In this document: positions 9,303-17,337 of the stretch, one piece after another | How positions within the stretch are numbered: position 1 is the stretch's first letter | Layout: each line of letters starts with the position of its first letter | Source: Gordonia westfalica | GTDB taxonomy: Bacteria > Actinomycetota > Actinomycetes > Mycobacteriales > Mycobacteriaceae | DNA: 64,000 nt | Direction of reading: 5' to 3' | Assembly: GCF_900105725.1 (NCBI RefSeq) | Contig: NZ_FNLM01000034.1 | Span: forward strand, 2,976,001-3,040,000 | Notes under the pieces: generated by a model | What the model was told of the DNA's origin: nothing | Databases searched by the model: none | Seen by the model: the letters and a program-made list of their open reading frames with translations, nothing else | Program-made: the position numbers and the translations under genes

Positions 9303-10523
9303 ATGTCACCCGCACCCGACACGATGACCCCGAACAGCCACGGCTCGGCCGACGACGCCGAGGTCGGCATCCGGGAGATCGACACCGGCGCGCCGCCCAC
9401 CCGGTTCGCCCGCGGGTGGCATTGCCTCGGACTTCGAAGCGAGTTCGACGACGGCAAACCGCACTCCGTGCAGATCTTCGGCACCAAGCTCGTCGTGTGG
9501 ATCGACACCAAGGGCGAACTGAACGTCCTCGACGCCTACTGCCGCCACATGGGCGGCGACCTCTCCCAGGGCAAGCTCTCCGGCGACAACGTCGCCTGCC
9601 CGTTCCACGGCTGGCTGTGGAAGGGCAACGGACGCTGCGGAGGCGTGCCGTACGCCAAGCGCAACCCCAAGCTGGCCAAGACCCGGTCGTGGCCGTCGAT
9701 GGTCCGCAACGGCCAGGTCTTCGTCTACAACGACCCCGAGGGCAATCCGCCGCCGGAGGACTGTGTCATCCCGGAACTGGCCGAGGTCGGCTCCGAGGAG
9801 TGGACGCCCTGGACGTGGAATCGCATCGTCATCGAGGGTTCCAACTGCCGCGAGATCATCGACAACGTCGTCGACATGGCGCATTTCTACTATGTGCATT
9901 TCGCCCTGCCCGACTACTTCAAGAATGTCTTCGAAGGCGAGATCGCGGCGCAGTACATGAATTCGCATGGGCGCCCTGACGTCACGCTGGGCACCAACTA
10001 CGGCGACAGTCGCCTCGAATCGATCGCCGCCTATTACGGCCCGTCCTACATGCTGAACCCGATGGTCCAGTATTACGGCGGTTTCGCGGTCGAGACCATT
10101 CTGACCAACTGCCACTATCCGATCGACGAGAACTCGTTCGTCCTGATGTACGGCGTGATGGCGAAGGTTCCCGACGGCCTCACCGCCGAGCAGGCGTCGA
10201 AGATGGCCACCAAGATCAGTTCGGGCGTCGAGGTCGGATTCCTGCAGGACGTCGAGATCTGGAAGAACAAGACCCGCATCGACAATCCGCTCCTCGTCGA
10301 AGAGGACGGACCGGTGTATCAGCTCCGACGCTGGTACGAGCAGTTCTACGTCGACAAGGCCGAGGTCACCGACGAGATGACCGGCCGCTTCGAGTACGAG
10401 ATCGACACCTCCAAGGCGCTGGAGAGCTGGAACGCCGAGATCCAGGAGAACCTCCGCCGCCAGGAGGCCGAGAAGGCACCGGCCGACGGCACAGCGGACT
10501 CGACGGAGAAGGCGCAGGTCTGA
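9303..10523 (+). CDS. kshA: KshA, oxygenase of 3-ketosteroid 9-alpha-hydroxylase
   Basis: 406 residues, a Rieske non-heme iron oxygenase. The Rieske [2Fe-2S] ligands are C80, H82, C99 and H102 (CRHMGGD and CPFHGW). The mononuclear iron ligands are H194 and H199 in NVVDMAHFYYVHF and probably the Asp in GFLQDVEIWKN. It hydroxylates C-9 of AD/ADD with reductase KshB, so that with KstD ring B opens. KshB is not in the window. AGGAGAGG precedes the ATG. The 3' end is an acidic, low-complexity tail after residue 385, typical of actinobacterial KshA. Confidence 0.95.
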   Translation: MSPAPDTMTPNSHGSADDAEVGIREIDTGAPPTRFARGWHCLGLRSEFDDGKPHSVQIFGTKLVVWIDTKGELNVLDAYCRHMGGDLSQGKLSGDNVACPFHGWLWKGNGRCGGVPYAKRNPKLAKTRSWPSMVRNGQVFVYNDPEGNPPPEDCVIPELAEVGSEEWTPWTWNRIVIEGSNCREIIDNVVDMAHFYYVHFALPDYFKNVFEGEIAAQYMNSHGRPDVTLGTNYGDSRLESIAAYYGPSYMLNPMVQYYGGFAVETILTNCHYPIDENSFVLMYGVMAKVPDGLTAEQASKMATKISSGVEVGFLQDVEIWKNKTRIDNPLLVEEDGPVYQLRRWYEQFYVDKAEVTDEMTGRFEYEIDTSKALESWNAEIQENLRRQEAEKAPADGTADSTEKAQV

Positions 10524-10525
10524 CG

Positions 10526-10921
10526 ATGACCCGGGCCGCCGCACGCGCACACTGGGCCAAGGCGCCCGACTTCGGTGACGATCCCGACCGGGCGGCCCGG
10601 GTCCACGCGTCGACCCAGCGCGACCGCGAGCACTACCTACAGGGCGGCATGCGAGAGATCGAATGCCGCGCGTGCCACGCGTGCGTGCTGGTCAAGAAGA
10701 CCAGTTCGTTCCACACGAGCGTGCAGTGGAACGCCGACGCCCGGCGCCGATGCCATGGTCTCGAGCAGATGCGTGCCGGCGGCGAGGACGGAAACGGACC
10801 CCTGCTTCCGGGCGCGATGATGCCGACCTGCGTCCGATTGTCGGCGAGCATCGACCACGGCGTCGCCGAGGGAATCATTCCCGCGGAATCGCCGGCCACC
10901 GATCCCGACGGTTATTGGTGA
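10526..10921 (+). CDS. Small conserved protein downstream of kshA (Rv3527-like)
   Basis: 131 residues, starting 2 bp after the kshA stop, so co-transcribed and probably coupled. It has a CRACHAC cluster (residues 49-55), followed by SSFHTSVQWN and two further cysteines in RRCHGL and MPTCVRL. These could bind a metal or an iron-sulfur centre. In M. tuberculosis Rv3527 occupies the same place after kshA and is a conserved hypothetical. A role in electron transfer or KshA maturation is only suggested by position. Confidence 0.72.
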   Translation: MTRAAARAHWAKAPDFGDDPDRAARVHASTQRDREHYLQGGMREIECRACHACVLVKKTSSFHTSVQWNADARRRCHGLEQMRAGGEDGNGPLLPGAMMPTCVRLSASIDHGVAEGIIPAESPATDPDGYW

Positions 10922-11048
10922 GTGTCGATTTGAGCATTATCAGCAACGTTAATTGACATTAGCCTCACGCATCACAACGGTCACACCTTCATCACACGTC
11001 GAGAACTAATGGCGACACGCGGCCATTCGGTCGGCCAATCTGATCGTC

Positions 11049-11585
11049 ATGTCCGATTTGCGAACCCGCTGTACGCGGGTCACTCGCGCTGTTGCCATTT
11101 CCGCCGCTTTGTCCGTCGCGGCGCCGTTTGTGGGTTCTCCTTTTGCCGATGCCGGCCGCGCCGCCGCGGCCGGTTCGAGCTCCGGTTCCAGCGACTCGAC
11201 GGGCTCGGTGCCGATCTACCTCCCCATACCCACCCCGACCGGTCTGTCCGCCCTCGCCGCGGCAATGACCCAGATCGGCAAGCCGTACCGGTGGGGTGGC
11301 ACCGGACCGCACTCCTGGGACTGCTCCGGTCTGATGCAGTGGGCTTTCTACACCGCAGGCGTCAAACTGCCCCGGACCAGCCAGCAGCAGGCGAGGGTCG
11401 GCAATGCGATCCCGCTCAGCGCGCTGGCCCCCGGCGACATCATCATCTTCGGCCGCGACGCCGGTCACGTCGGCATCTATGCCGGCGGCGGCCGCCTGTT
11501 CAACGCCTACACGACCGGCAAACCCATCGGCTTCACGAAGGTCAAGGACATGGGTCCGATTAAGACGATTCGTCGGTTCGGCTGA
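11049..11585 (+). CDS. Secreted NlpC/P60 peptidoglycan endopeptidase
   Basis: 178 residues. A basic start and a hydrophobic stretch (about residues 12-35) form a signal peptide ending near an Ala-rich site, followed by a Ser/Gly linker. The NlpC/P60 domain has the catalytic Cys92 in WDCSGLMQWAF and His140 in GHVGIYAG, with Asn152 as the probable third residue. The domain is minimal, like M. tuberculosis RipD in size, but catalytic residues are intact. Likely cleaves peptide stems in the wall. The 127-bp upstream gap contains a TTGACA (10953-10958) but no good -10 and no riboswitch I recognise. Its last 26 bp overlap the convergent next gene. Confidence 0.88.
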   Translation: MSDLRTRCTRVTRAVAISAALSVAAPFVGSPFADAGRAAAAGSSSGSSDSTGSVPIYLPIPTPTGLSALAAAMTQIGKPYRWGGTGPHSWDCSGLMQWAFYTAGVKLPRTSQQQARVGNAIPLSALAPGDIIIFGRDAGHVGIYAGGGRLFNAYTTGKPIGFTKVKDMGPIKTIRRFG

Positions 11586-12126
11586 CCTCGGCAGGGTCTA
11601 CCGACCGCCCGGGCCACACCGAGGTCACGACCGCGAACCCCACGACGACGAGCAACAGCACCGCGACGACAACCGTGCCGATCAGCCCGTAACCGGGTTG
11701 CATCGTCGGGAGTTCGAGGTCGAGGGCCTCGCTGACCCGGTCCGAGAACAGGTGCGCGGCCGGATCGCTCAACGTCCGGATCCCGATGGCCAAGGCGATG
11801 ATCGAGGCCAGGCCGATCAGCCCGATCGCCGCCGGACGGAGACGCATGCGCCACCACGCCAACGCGGCGACCACCGCGATGACCGCGCCGAGGACCACGA
11901 CGCTCAGACCGGGCCGGTCGGTGTTGTCCTCGAAGAAGAAGGCCACGTCCTCATCGCTCGCCCCCGGGACGGTCACCCGTCCGAGGCCGGTGATGGACGG
12001 TTGCACGCCCTCGTCGGTGCTTCCCCACTCCACCTGTGCCAACAGCACCAGGAGGAGTCCACCGACGAGGGCGGCAGGCCACACCAGTGCACGAAGTCTG
12101 TCGACGATGCCCGGTTCTGTCGTCAT
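11560..12126 (-). CDS. Membrane protein of unknown function (four helices)
   Basis: 188 residues with about four hydrophobic segments: near 15-30, 77-92, 100-116 and 150-170. A hydrophilic loop after helix 1 is acidic (VPGASDEDVAFFFEDNTD). The start is the ATG at 12126 (MTTEPGIVDRLR); the open frame runs further upstream but only through intergenic repeats. It ends inside the NlpC gene by 26 bp in the convergent orientation. I do not recognise the family. Similar small membrane proteins are common in Gordonia and relatives. Confidence 0.7.
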   Translation of the reverse strand: MTTEPGIVDRLRALVWPAALVGGLLLVLLAQVEWGSTDEGVQPSITGLGRVTVPGASDEDVAFFFEDNTDRPGLSVVVLGAVIAVVAALAWWRMRLRPAAIGLIGLASIIALAIGIRTLSDPAAHLFSDRVSEALDLELPTMQPGYGLIGTVVVAVLLLVVVGFAVVTSVWPGRSVDPAEVSRTDESS

Positions 12127-12150
12127 GCCACCAGGTTGCCATCTCCCCCG

Positions 12151-12488
12151 CCCCGCTGATCGGGTAGACGAGGAGCCTGCGACGAGCGGACCTCGATACG
12201 CGGCGTCCTCGCTCCGCTCGGTCGACGCTACTCGGCCGGCAGAAGAGCCGTGCCCCACCCGCTGATTGAGCCGGCACCGAGCGGACCTCGATACGCGGCG
12301 TCCTCGCTCCGCTCGGTCGACGCTACTCGGCCGGCAGAAAAGCCGTGTCCACCCGCTGATCGGGTAGGCGAGGAGCCGGCAGAGGAGCCGTTCCCCCGCT
12401 GATTGAGCCGGCACCGAGCGCAGCGAGGAGCCGTTCCCCCGGTGATTGAGCCGGCACCGAGCGCAGCGAGGAGCCGTGTCGAAATCAC
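12151..12488. repeat. Cluster of GATTGAGCCGGCACCGAGCG-type intergenic repeats
   Basis: This gap is filled by related elements. A block starting CGAGCGGACCTCGATACGCG occurs at 12183 and again at 12278, so the unit is about 95 bp. The shorter motif GATTGAGCCGGCACCGAGCG occurs near 12264, 12401 and 12443, and variants GCTGATCGGGTAG(A/G)CGAGGAGCC occur at 12155 and 12355. Similar elements are widespread between genes in Gordonia-type genomes. The copies are arranged head to tail. No coding potential was accepted here; 12489-12613 is plain sequence ahead of the next gene. Confidence 0.8.
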
Positions 12489-12613
12489 GCCCCGGTATCG
12501 ATCTCCCGTCGGCGACCGAACCCGCTGTCGCAGCGATGAGTTTGCGCGACGCTGAGAGTCTCCACCTCAGTCGTTCAGCAACACTCCGCATGGCAACGAA
12601 GGGACACGAGAAC

Positions 12614-13408
12614 ATGGCCGAGTACGCAGCCCCGTCGGGGGCTCCGATCTGGTTCGACCTCATGAGCAGCGACACGGGGAAGGCCGAGCAGTTCTACGGG
12701 GAGATCTTCGGGTGGGAGGTCGAGGAGCCCAACGAGGAGTTCGGCGGGTACCGGAACTTCACCAAGAACGGGAAACGGGTCGCCGGCCTGAGCCCCGCGA
12801 TGGAGGAGGCCGGACCGCCGAACATCTGGTCGGTCTACCTGCACGCCGAGGACGCGAACGCCACCGTCAACGCGGTCGAATCGGCCGGCGGCAGCATCAT
12901 GGTGCCGCCGATGGCGGTCGGCGAGGAAGGCACGATGATGGTCGCGGTCGACCCCGCCGGCGCGGTCATCGGTTTCTGGCAGCCGAACCAGCACAAGGGT
13001 TACTCCGAGTACGGCGACCACGGAACCCCGTACTGGTTCGAGTGCCAGTCCAAGGACTACGCCAAGTCGCTCGACTTCTACCGGACCGTGCTCGGTGCGC
13101 GGATCGAAGAGGTCGGTACCGGCGGTGACCCCGACGCTGTGGGTCCCGACCACTACGGGCAGATCTTCTACGGCGACCTCTCGTACGCCGGGATCATGGA
13201 CGCCGCCAAGCTGTTTCCCGAGGAGGTGCCGTCGTTCTGGCAGGTCTACATCACCGTCGACGACGTGGCGGCGACGGTCAAGCAGGTCGAATCCCTCGGC
13301 GGTGAGATCCTGATGCCCGGTGAGGACACCCCGTACGGGACGCTCGCGGCGATCAAGGACCCGATGGGCGCGCTGATCTGCTTGGGACACCCGCCGGCCG
13401 GGATGTGA
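12614..13408 (+). CDS. Two-domain VOC (glyoxalase-fold) protein, Rv0577/CFP30B-like
   Basis: 264 residues from the ATG at 12614, preceded by GAAGGGA. Two glyoxalase/VOC modules lie at about 8-125 and 132-262, each opening with WF(D/E)..S.D..K...FY and containing GG.I..P and DP.GA. The architecture and length match the M. tuberculosis Rv0577 (CFP30B/TB27.3) family. Members are cytosolic or culture-filtrate proteins of unclear substrate; methylglyoxal or small-molecule binding has been proposed. It follows the repeat cluster and has no obvious operon partner. Confidence 0.8.
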   Translation: MAEYAAPSGAPIWFDLMSSDTGKAEQFYGEIFGWEVEEPNEEFGGYRNFTKNGKRVAGLSPAMEEAGPPNIWSVYLHAEDANATVNAVESAGGSIMVPPMAVGEEGTMMVAVDPAGAVIGFWQPNQHKGYSEYGDHGTPYWFECQSKDYAKSLDFYRTVLGARIEEVGTGGDPDAVGPDHYGQIFYGDLSYAGIMDAAKLFPEEVPSFWQVYITVDDVAATVKQVESLGGEILMPGEDTPYGTLAAIKDPMGALICLGHPPAGM

Positions 13409-13415
13409 CACCCCC

Positions 13416-13466
13416 GCGATCGGTAGAAGTCATGCGCGCCATGGGCGTGTGTTCTCTACCGATCGC
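13416..13466. terminator. Hairpin between convergent genes
   Basis: GCGATCGGTAGA (13416-13427) and TCTACCGATCGC (13455-13466) are perfect 12-bp inverted arms with a 27-nt loop. They start 7 bp after the VOC gene stop, and the right arm covers the stop of the convergent 75-residue gene. The position suits a bidirectional terminator; no T-tract follows. Confidence 0.5.
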
Positions 13467-13683
13467 CCGGCGGGTACTCGTCGGAGTCGTCGGGGCCGAT
13501 GTCGGTGGCTTGTTCCACGACGTCCGCGGCGTTGGCTTCCAGGGCGATGTCCGGCCCTTCGGACCGGGACTCGGACTCGAAGTCGGCGGGAGCCTCCTCG
13601 TCGACGGGCTCGGCCGGCATCGTCTGCTCGACGACGTCGGCGTCGTTCGCTTCTCCTTCGGTCCACGGTTGTGCGGCTGCCAT
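13456..13683 (-). CDS. Small acidic protein with repeated ADVVEQ motif
   Basis: 75 residues, strongly acidic, with no signal peptide or helix of membrane type. ANDADVVEQTMPAEP (near 12) and ANAADVVEQATDIGP (near 50) form an internal repeat, so the motif is duplicated. The start is the ATG at 13683, with GGAGT about 6 nt upstream on that strand. I believe similar short acidic proteins with a DVVEQ segment occur across mycolata, but no function is known to me. Predicted to be disordered. Confidence 0.6.
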   Translation of the reverse strand: MAAAQPWTEGEANDADVVEQTMPAEPVDEEAPADFESESRSEGPDIALEANAADVVEQATDIGPDDSDEYPPGDR

Positions 13684-13817
13684 GGGGACTCCTTCCGGTA
13701 GCTGGGTGCTCGGCACAGGTGTGTCCGGGCGCGACCTTCCGGTGGTGCGTCTCCGATGATCCTGTCGTACCCGGCAGCCGTCAACCGCCCTCCCAACACA
13801 GCGCCCGGATCGCGGGA

Positions 13818-14915
13818 CTATGCCGGCAGGCGGAGGAGTTCGCCGGAGACGACGCCTCGGGCGGTCCGGACGGCGACGACGAGCCAGGCGGCCACCAGCA
13901 CCGAGAACCCGGCGATCGCCGCGACCTCGAACACCGGCCAGCTCAGGGTGAGCATCAGGGCGGAAGAGCCGGTCACGTAGGTACCGACCGGGAAGGTGAA
14001 CGACCACCAGGTCATCGCGAACGGCATCCCCGCGCGCGCCGTGCGGAGAGTGATCCGGGCGGCGACGCCGATCCAGAGTGTGGCGACCGCCCACACGACG
14101 AGCCCGTAGGCGACCGCGAACTCGTACACAGCACCTGCGACCGGCGCTGACGCCGCGTGCGGCACCACGTGCGCGAGCAGGCAGGCCGCCGTGACCGACT
14201 GGCCGAGAGGGCCCAGCACGATCCACCAGGTGGGCATCATGTGGGCGGCGCCGTGTTCCCCGGTCCGGAATCGCCGCGCGAGCGCGACCAGGATGGGTGC
14301 CGCGGCGAGCACCGCCAGACCGAACATCACGCACCCGACGCCGAGAACCAGGTCGCGCGCCCATCCGGCACCGAGCTGACCCGAGAGGATCGCCGCGGCC
14401 GACGCCGACACCATCGGCGGTACGACCGGCATCAACCAGCCACCGAACGCGTCGTCGACGCGGGCGCGCCCGACGATCAGGTGCTGATACGGGATGACCA
14501 GCGCGGTGACCACACCACCGAGTGTGCCGACGATCCAGCACACGACGTCGACGCCGAGTGCCAGGTCCCGGCCGACGATCCCGGCGCCGACCACGAGAGT
14601 GCTGGTCCCCACCGTCATGATCGCCATCGGAACCGCACCGTAGAAGTGCGCGACGACGTGGTGGGCGTGGTGGCCGCGGGCAGTTTCCGGGTCGGCCATC
14701 CAGTGGACGGCCGTGGCCGCGACCACGCTCACGAAGACGATGCAGGCCAGCAGCCAGAACCCGACGGCCACAACGCTCATACCGGCCGGCTGCCACGGCA
14801 GACCGTGTGCGGCGATCGCGATGATCCCCGTGCCCATCACCGCCGCGAACCAGTTGGGCGGGAAGTAGGCGGGACGGACGCGCACTCCGGTCGGACGAAC
14901 GGTCATCGTGGTCAT
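13818..14915 (-). CDS. TDT-family (TehA/Mae1/SLAC1-type) transporter
   Basis: 365 residues with about ten membrane helices. It opens with the family signature FPPNWFAAVMGTGIIA and later has HFYGAVPMAIMTVGTS and WWSFTFPVGTY. TDT proteins carry C4-dicarboxylates, sulfite or tellurite-resistance-related anions; the substrate here cannot be read from sequence. The start is the ATG at 14915 (MTTMTV). It is divergent from a LysR regulator with palindromes in between, which suggests the LysR protein controls it. Sulfite export (SSU1-like) is one possibility. Confidence 0.85.
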   Translation of the reverse strand: MTTMTVRPTGVRVRPAYFPPNWFAAVMGTGIIAIAAHGLPWQPAGMSVVAVGFWLLACIVFVSVVAATAVHWMADPETARGHHAHHVVAHFYGAVPMAIMTVGTSTLVVGAGIVGRDLALGVDVVCWIVGTLGGVVTALVIPYQHLIVGRARVDDAFGGWLMPVVPPMVSASAAAILSGQLGAGWARDLVLGVGCVMFGLAVLAAAPILVALARRFRTGEHGAAHMMPTWWIVLGPLGQSVTAACLLAHVVPHAASAPVAGAVYEFAVAYGLVVWAVATLWIGVAARITLRTARAGMPFAMTWWSFTFPVGTYVTGSSALMLTLSWPVFEVAAIAGFSVLVAAWLVVAVRTARGVVSGELLRLPA

Positions 14916-14972
14916 GTCCACCACGATCGCGTGGATCCCCGGCGGCCGGTAGGAGCCGAATCGTTGGATGGG

Positions 14973-14989
14973 TACAAATATCATTTGTA
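14973..14989. promoter_or_regulatory. LysR-type operator candidate
   Basis: TACAAATATCATTTGTA is a perfect 7-bp inverted repeat around ATC, AT-rich in a GC-rich setting. It lies in the 108-bp gap between the TDT transporter and the LysR gene, as expected for a recognition site of a divergently transcribed LysR regulator. Confidence 0.55.
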
Positions 14990-14994
14990 GCCGG

Positions 14995-15015
14995 GGTACC
15001 AACGACGGTTGTACC
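14995..15015. promoter_or_regulatory. Second, imperfect palindrome before the lysR gene
   Basis: GGTACCAAC and GGTTGTACC flank a 3-nt centre (GAC) with one mismatched pair. It lies 5 bp after the first palindrome and 9 bp before the ATG at 15024. It shares the GTAC-AA element with the first site and could be the activation half-site or a site for autoregulation. Confidence 0.4.
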
Positions 15016-15023
15016 CTCGGGCG

Positions 15024-15941
15024 ATGGTCCTCAGTCCACGAATGCCCGACCTCGCGTCGTTGGAGACCCTGCAGGCGGTCGTCGACACGGGCAGTCTCAA
15101 TGCTGCTGCGGCGGAGCTCGGTGTCACCCAGCAGGCGGTATCGGCGCGTATCCGCGCGATGGAGACCCAGCTCGGCGTCGGACTTCTGACACGAACGCCG
15201 CGCGGATCGGTTCCGACTCAGTCCGGCCGGCTCGTCGCCGAGTGGGCGGACCGATTGCTCACGTTGGCGGGCGAATTCGATGCCGGGCTGTCCGCGCTGC
15301 GCCTGGAACGACGGGATCAGCTGCGGCTGGCCGCGAGTCTCACCGTCGCCGAGCATCTCCTCCCCCGCTGGCTCGTGTCGTTCGCAGTCCGACACGACCC
15401 CGCCCCGAAGGTGTCGTTCACCGCCGCCAATTCCGATCAGGTCTGCACGCTCGTGCGCGACGGCGAGGTCGAACTAGGGTTCGTCGAGGGATCTCGGGTG
15501 GCACCCGGACTTCGAAGCCGGACGATCGCGCGTGACGAGCTGGTCGTCGTCGTGCCGCCCGATCATCCGTGGACGCGCAGCCGCCGCCGCATCGTGGCCG
15601 CCGATCTCGCCGGCACCGCATTGGTGACCCGCGAAGAGGGTTCGGGCACACGCGAGTTCTTCGAACGCGCACTGACGCGGACGCTGGGCCCGTCCCGCGA
15701 GGTCACCGCAGCTGTGCTGGAACTGTCGACGACGGCGTCGGTCCGCGCCGCGGTCATCGCGGGTGCAGGTCCCGCGGTGCTCAGCAACCTTTCGGTCGCC
15801 GACGATCTCGACCGGCGCCTGATTCGTATCCCGATCGACGACCTCGACCTCGAACGCCCGTTGCGCGCGGTGTGGCTGTCGGGTCCGCAGCCCAATGCCG
15901 GTGCGGCGCGGGACTTCCTGGCACACATCGGCCGGTCCTGA
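15024..15941 (+). CDS. LysR-family transcriptional regulator
   Basis: 305 residues from the ATG at 15024; an upstream TTG at 15009 and an ATG at 15042 are alternatives. The N-terminal winged helix is clear: LETLQAVVDTGSLNAAAAELGVTQQAVSARIRAMETQLG is the HTH region (roughly residues 12-50). The LysR substrate-binding domain follows, with a GTREFFERAL segment near 210. It is divergent from the TDT transporter gene and probably regulates it and itself. The effector is unknown; the partner transporter suggests an anion or organic acid. Confidence 0.88.
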   Translation: MVLSPRMPDLASLETLQAVVDTGSLNAAAAELGVTQQAVSARIRAMETQLGVGLLTRTPRGSVPTQSGRLVAEWADRLLTLAGEFDAGLSALRLERRDQLRLAASLTVAEHLLPRWLVSFAVRHDPAPKVSFTAANSDQVCTLVRDGEVELGFVEGSRVAPGLRSRTIARDELVVVVPPDHPWTRSRRRIVAADLAGTALVTREEGSGTREFFERALTRTLGPSREVTAAVLELSTTASVRAAVIAGAGPAVLSNLSVADDLDRRLIRIPIDDLDLERPLRAVWLSGPQPNAGAARDFLAHIGRS

Positions 15942-15946
15942 ACGCC

Positions 15947-16453
15947 TCAGGGTAGACGTCGGTCGCCGATGTCGGTCCCGTGCGCGCCGGCGTTGAGCAA
16001 GTGGTGCGCGTCGGGATTCCCGTCGAGGGCGCGACTGGTGCGCCGGGCGACCTTCCAGCCGGCATCGGTCCGGACGAACCGCCAGTGGTGGGCGGTCGCG
16101 CGGATCACGCGGAACCCCTTGTCACCGGCAACCACCAGGAGTGAGTGGCTCGCGGCGATGGCCTCGTCGCCGTGGACATTCGCATGCACCGCGCCCTGGA
16201 GGTGCGTGCATCCACGGGCGATGAGTCCCTGGTGGGCGTCGGAGCGGACCATCGCGACGATGTCGTCGCGGCCGTGCATGAAGAGGCCGTCGACGTCGTA
16301 GGTGCCGTCAGGTGTCCACAGCGCCGCGACCGCTTCGGCGTCGCCGCTGTCCACGAGCGGCCCGTAGGCGGTGACGAGGCGGGTGATCTCCCGTTCGTCG
16401 GCGAGGAGCCGGACGGTGTCCTCGAGCTGCGCCAGTCGCTGTTCGATCGTCAT
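15947..16453 (-). CDS. SnoaL-like (NTF2-fold) protein
   Basis: 168 residues. An N-terminal short coiled helix (QRLAQLEDTVRLLADEREI) precedes an NTF2-like fold with YGPLVDSGDAEAVAALWTPDG and later GCTHLQGAVHANVHGDEA. This is the SnoaL_4 type. Such proteins act as isomerases, dehydratases or hydrolases in polyketide and steroid pathways, but many are non-enzymatic; no active site is assigned here. The ATG overlaps the stop of the LLM gene (ATGA), so the two are coupled. Their place upstream of the hsaF operon end suggests, but does not prove, steroid involvement. Confidence 0.75.
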   Translation of the reverse strand: MTIEQRLAQLEDTVRLLADEREITRLVTAYGPLVDSGDAEAVAALWTPDGTYDVDGLFMHGRDDIVAMVRSDAHQGLIARGCTHLQGAVHANVHGDEAIAASHSLLVVAGDKGFRVIRATAHHWRFVRTDAGWKVARRTSRALDGNPDAHHLLNAGAHGTDIGDRRLP

Positions 16454-17322
16454 CGTGTTCGCCCTTTCAGACCGGCTGTTTCGGCGAGTCCTCGCAGCTG
16501 GCTCATGTAGTGGTCGGCCGACGACGCGCGAATCGTCACGCCGATGATCGTCGCTCCGGCGGCCCGGGTCCGCTCCAGTTCGGCGGCCGTGCGGTCGGCA
16601 TCCTCGGGATCGAGCGGTCCGGCGCCGAGCACGATCTCGAAGCCGTCCGGGACCTCGACCGAATCGAGCATGTCCCGGAGTCGGGCGCGGCTCAGCCCGA
16701 ACGGAACCCATCCGTCGCCGAGTTCCACCGCGCGACGGAGGGAGCGCGGAGTCCGGCCGCCGACCCAGATGGGGAGCCGTTCCTGCACCGCGCACGGTTC
16801 GACGATCGATCCGGCGAACCGATAGTGGGCGCCTTCGTACTCCGGCTCGGATTCCGACAGCGACGCCCGAAGAGCGCGCAGGGCGTCGTCGGCGCGATCG
16901 CCCCGCCCTTCGAACTCGACGCCCAGGAGGTCGAATTCCTCACGTAGGGAACCGACTCCGACGCCGAGCGTGACGCGTCCCGCGCTGATGGCGTCGAGGG
17001 TCCCGTAGCGTTTGGCGATGGCGAGGGGGTGGTGATAGCCGAGGACGAGTACCTGCGTGAGGAATCGAATCGCTCGTGTGCGCGCGGCGAGGAATCCGAA
17101 GGTGGGCAGCGGGTCCCAGTAGGTGCCGCCACGCTGTGCCGCGATCTCGGTGGGCACGGCGACGTGCTCGCTGCAGGTGAGGTACTCGAAGCCCAGTTCG
17201 TCCGCCGCGGAGGCGATGTCGGCGAGTTCGGCGATGCCCGCGGTCGCCTCCCACTCGGCCGCGACGCCGGGCAGGCGCGTGACGATGGGGCTGGTGACGC
17301 CGAGGCGATAGTGATCCGTCAT
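16450..17322 (-). CDS. LLM-class, F420-type oxidoreductase
   Basis: 290 residues, a luciferase-like (TIM-barrel) flavin or F420 oxidoreductase. Signature stretches are YLTCSEHVAVPTE, HHPLAIAKRYGTLDAISAGRVTLGVGVGS and IWVGGRTPRSLRRAVELGDGW. F420 use is likely for this TIGR-type group in mycolata but not shown by sequence alone. M. tuberculosis has an LLM protein in its cholesterol region (Rv3520c, longer); orthology is uncertain. The ATG at 17322 is followed upstream by a 320-bp tandem repeat region, so its promoter, if any, lies in or beyond the repeats. Confidence 0.8.
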   Translation of the reverse strand: MTDHYRLGVTSPIVTRLPGVAAEWEATAGIAELADIASAADELGFEYLTCSEHVAVPTEIAAQRGGTYWDPLPTFGFLAARTRAIRFLTQVLVLGYHHPLAIAKRYGTLDAISAGRVTLGVGVGSLREEFDLLGVEFEGRGDRADDALRALRASLSESEPEYEGAHYRFAGSIVEPCAVQERLPIWVGGRTPRSLRRAVELGDGWVPFGLSRARLRDMLDSVEVPDGFEIVLGAGPLDPEDADRTAAELERTRAAGATIIGVTIRASSADHYMSQLRGLAETAGLKGRTR

Positions 17323-17337
17323 GTGGTCATCTCACCA

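Noticed and set aside
10922..11048. Possible c-di-AMP (ydaO-type) riboswitch before the NlpC/P60 gene
   Set aside because: Such switches often precede wall hydrolases, but none of the expected conserved blocks is present in the 127-bp leader.
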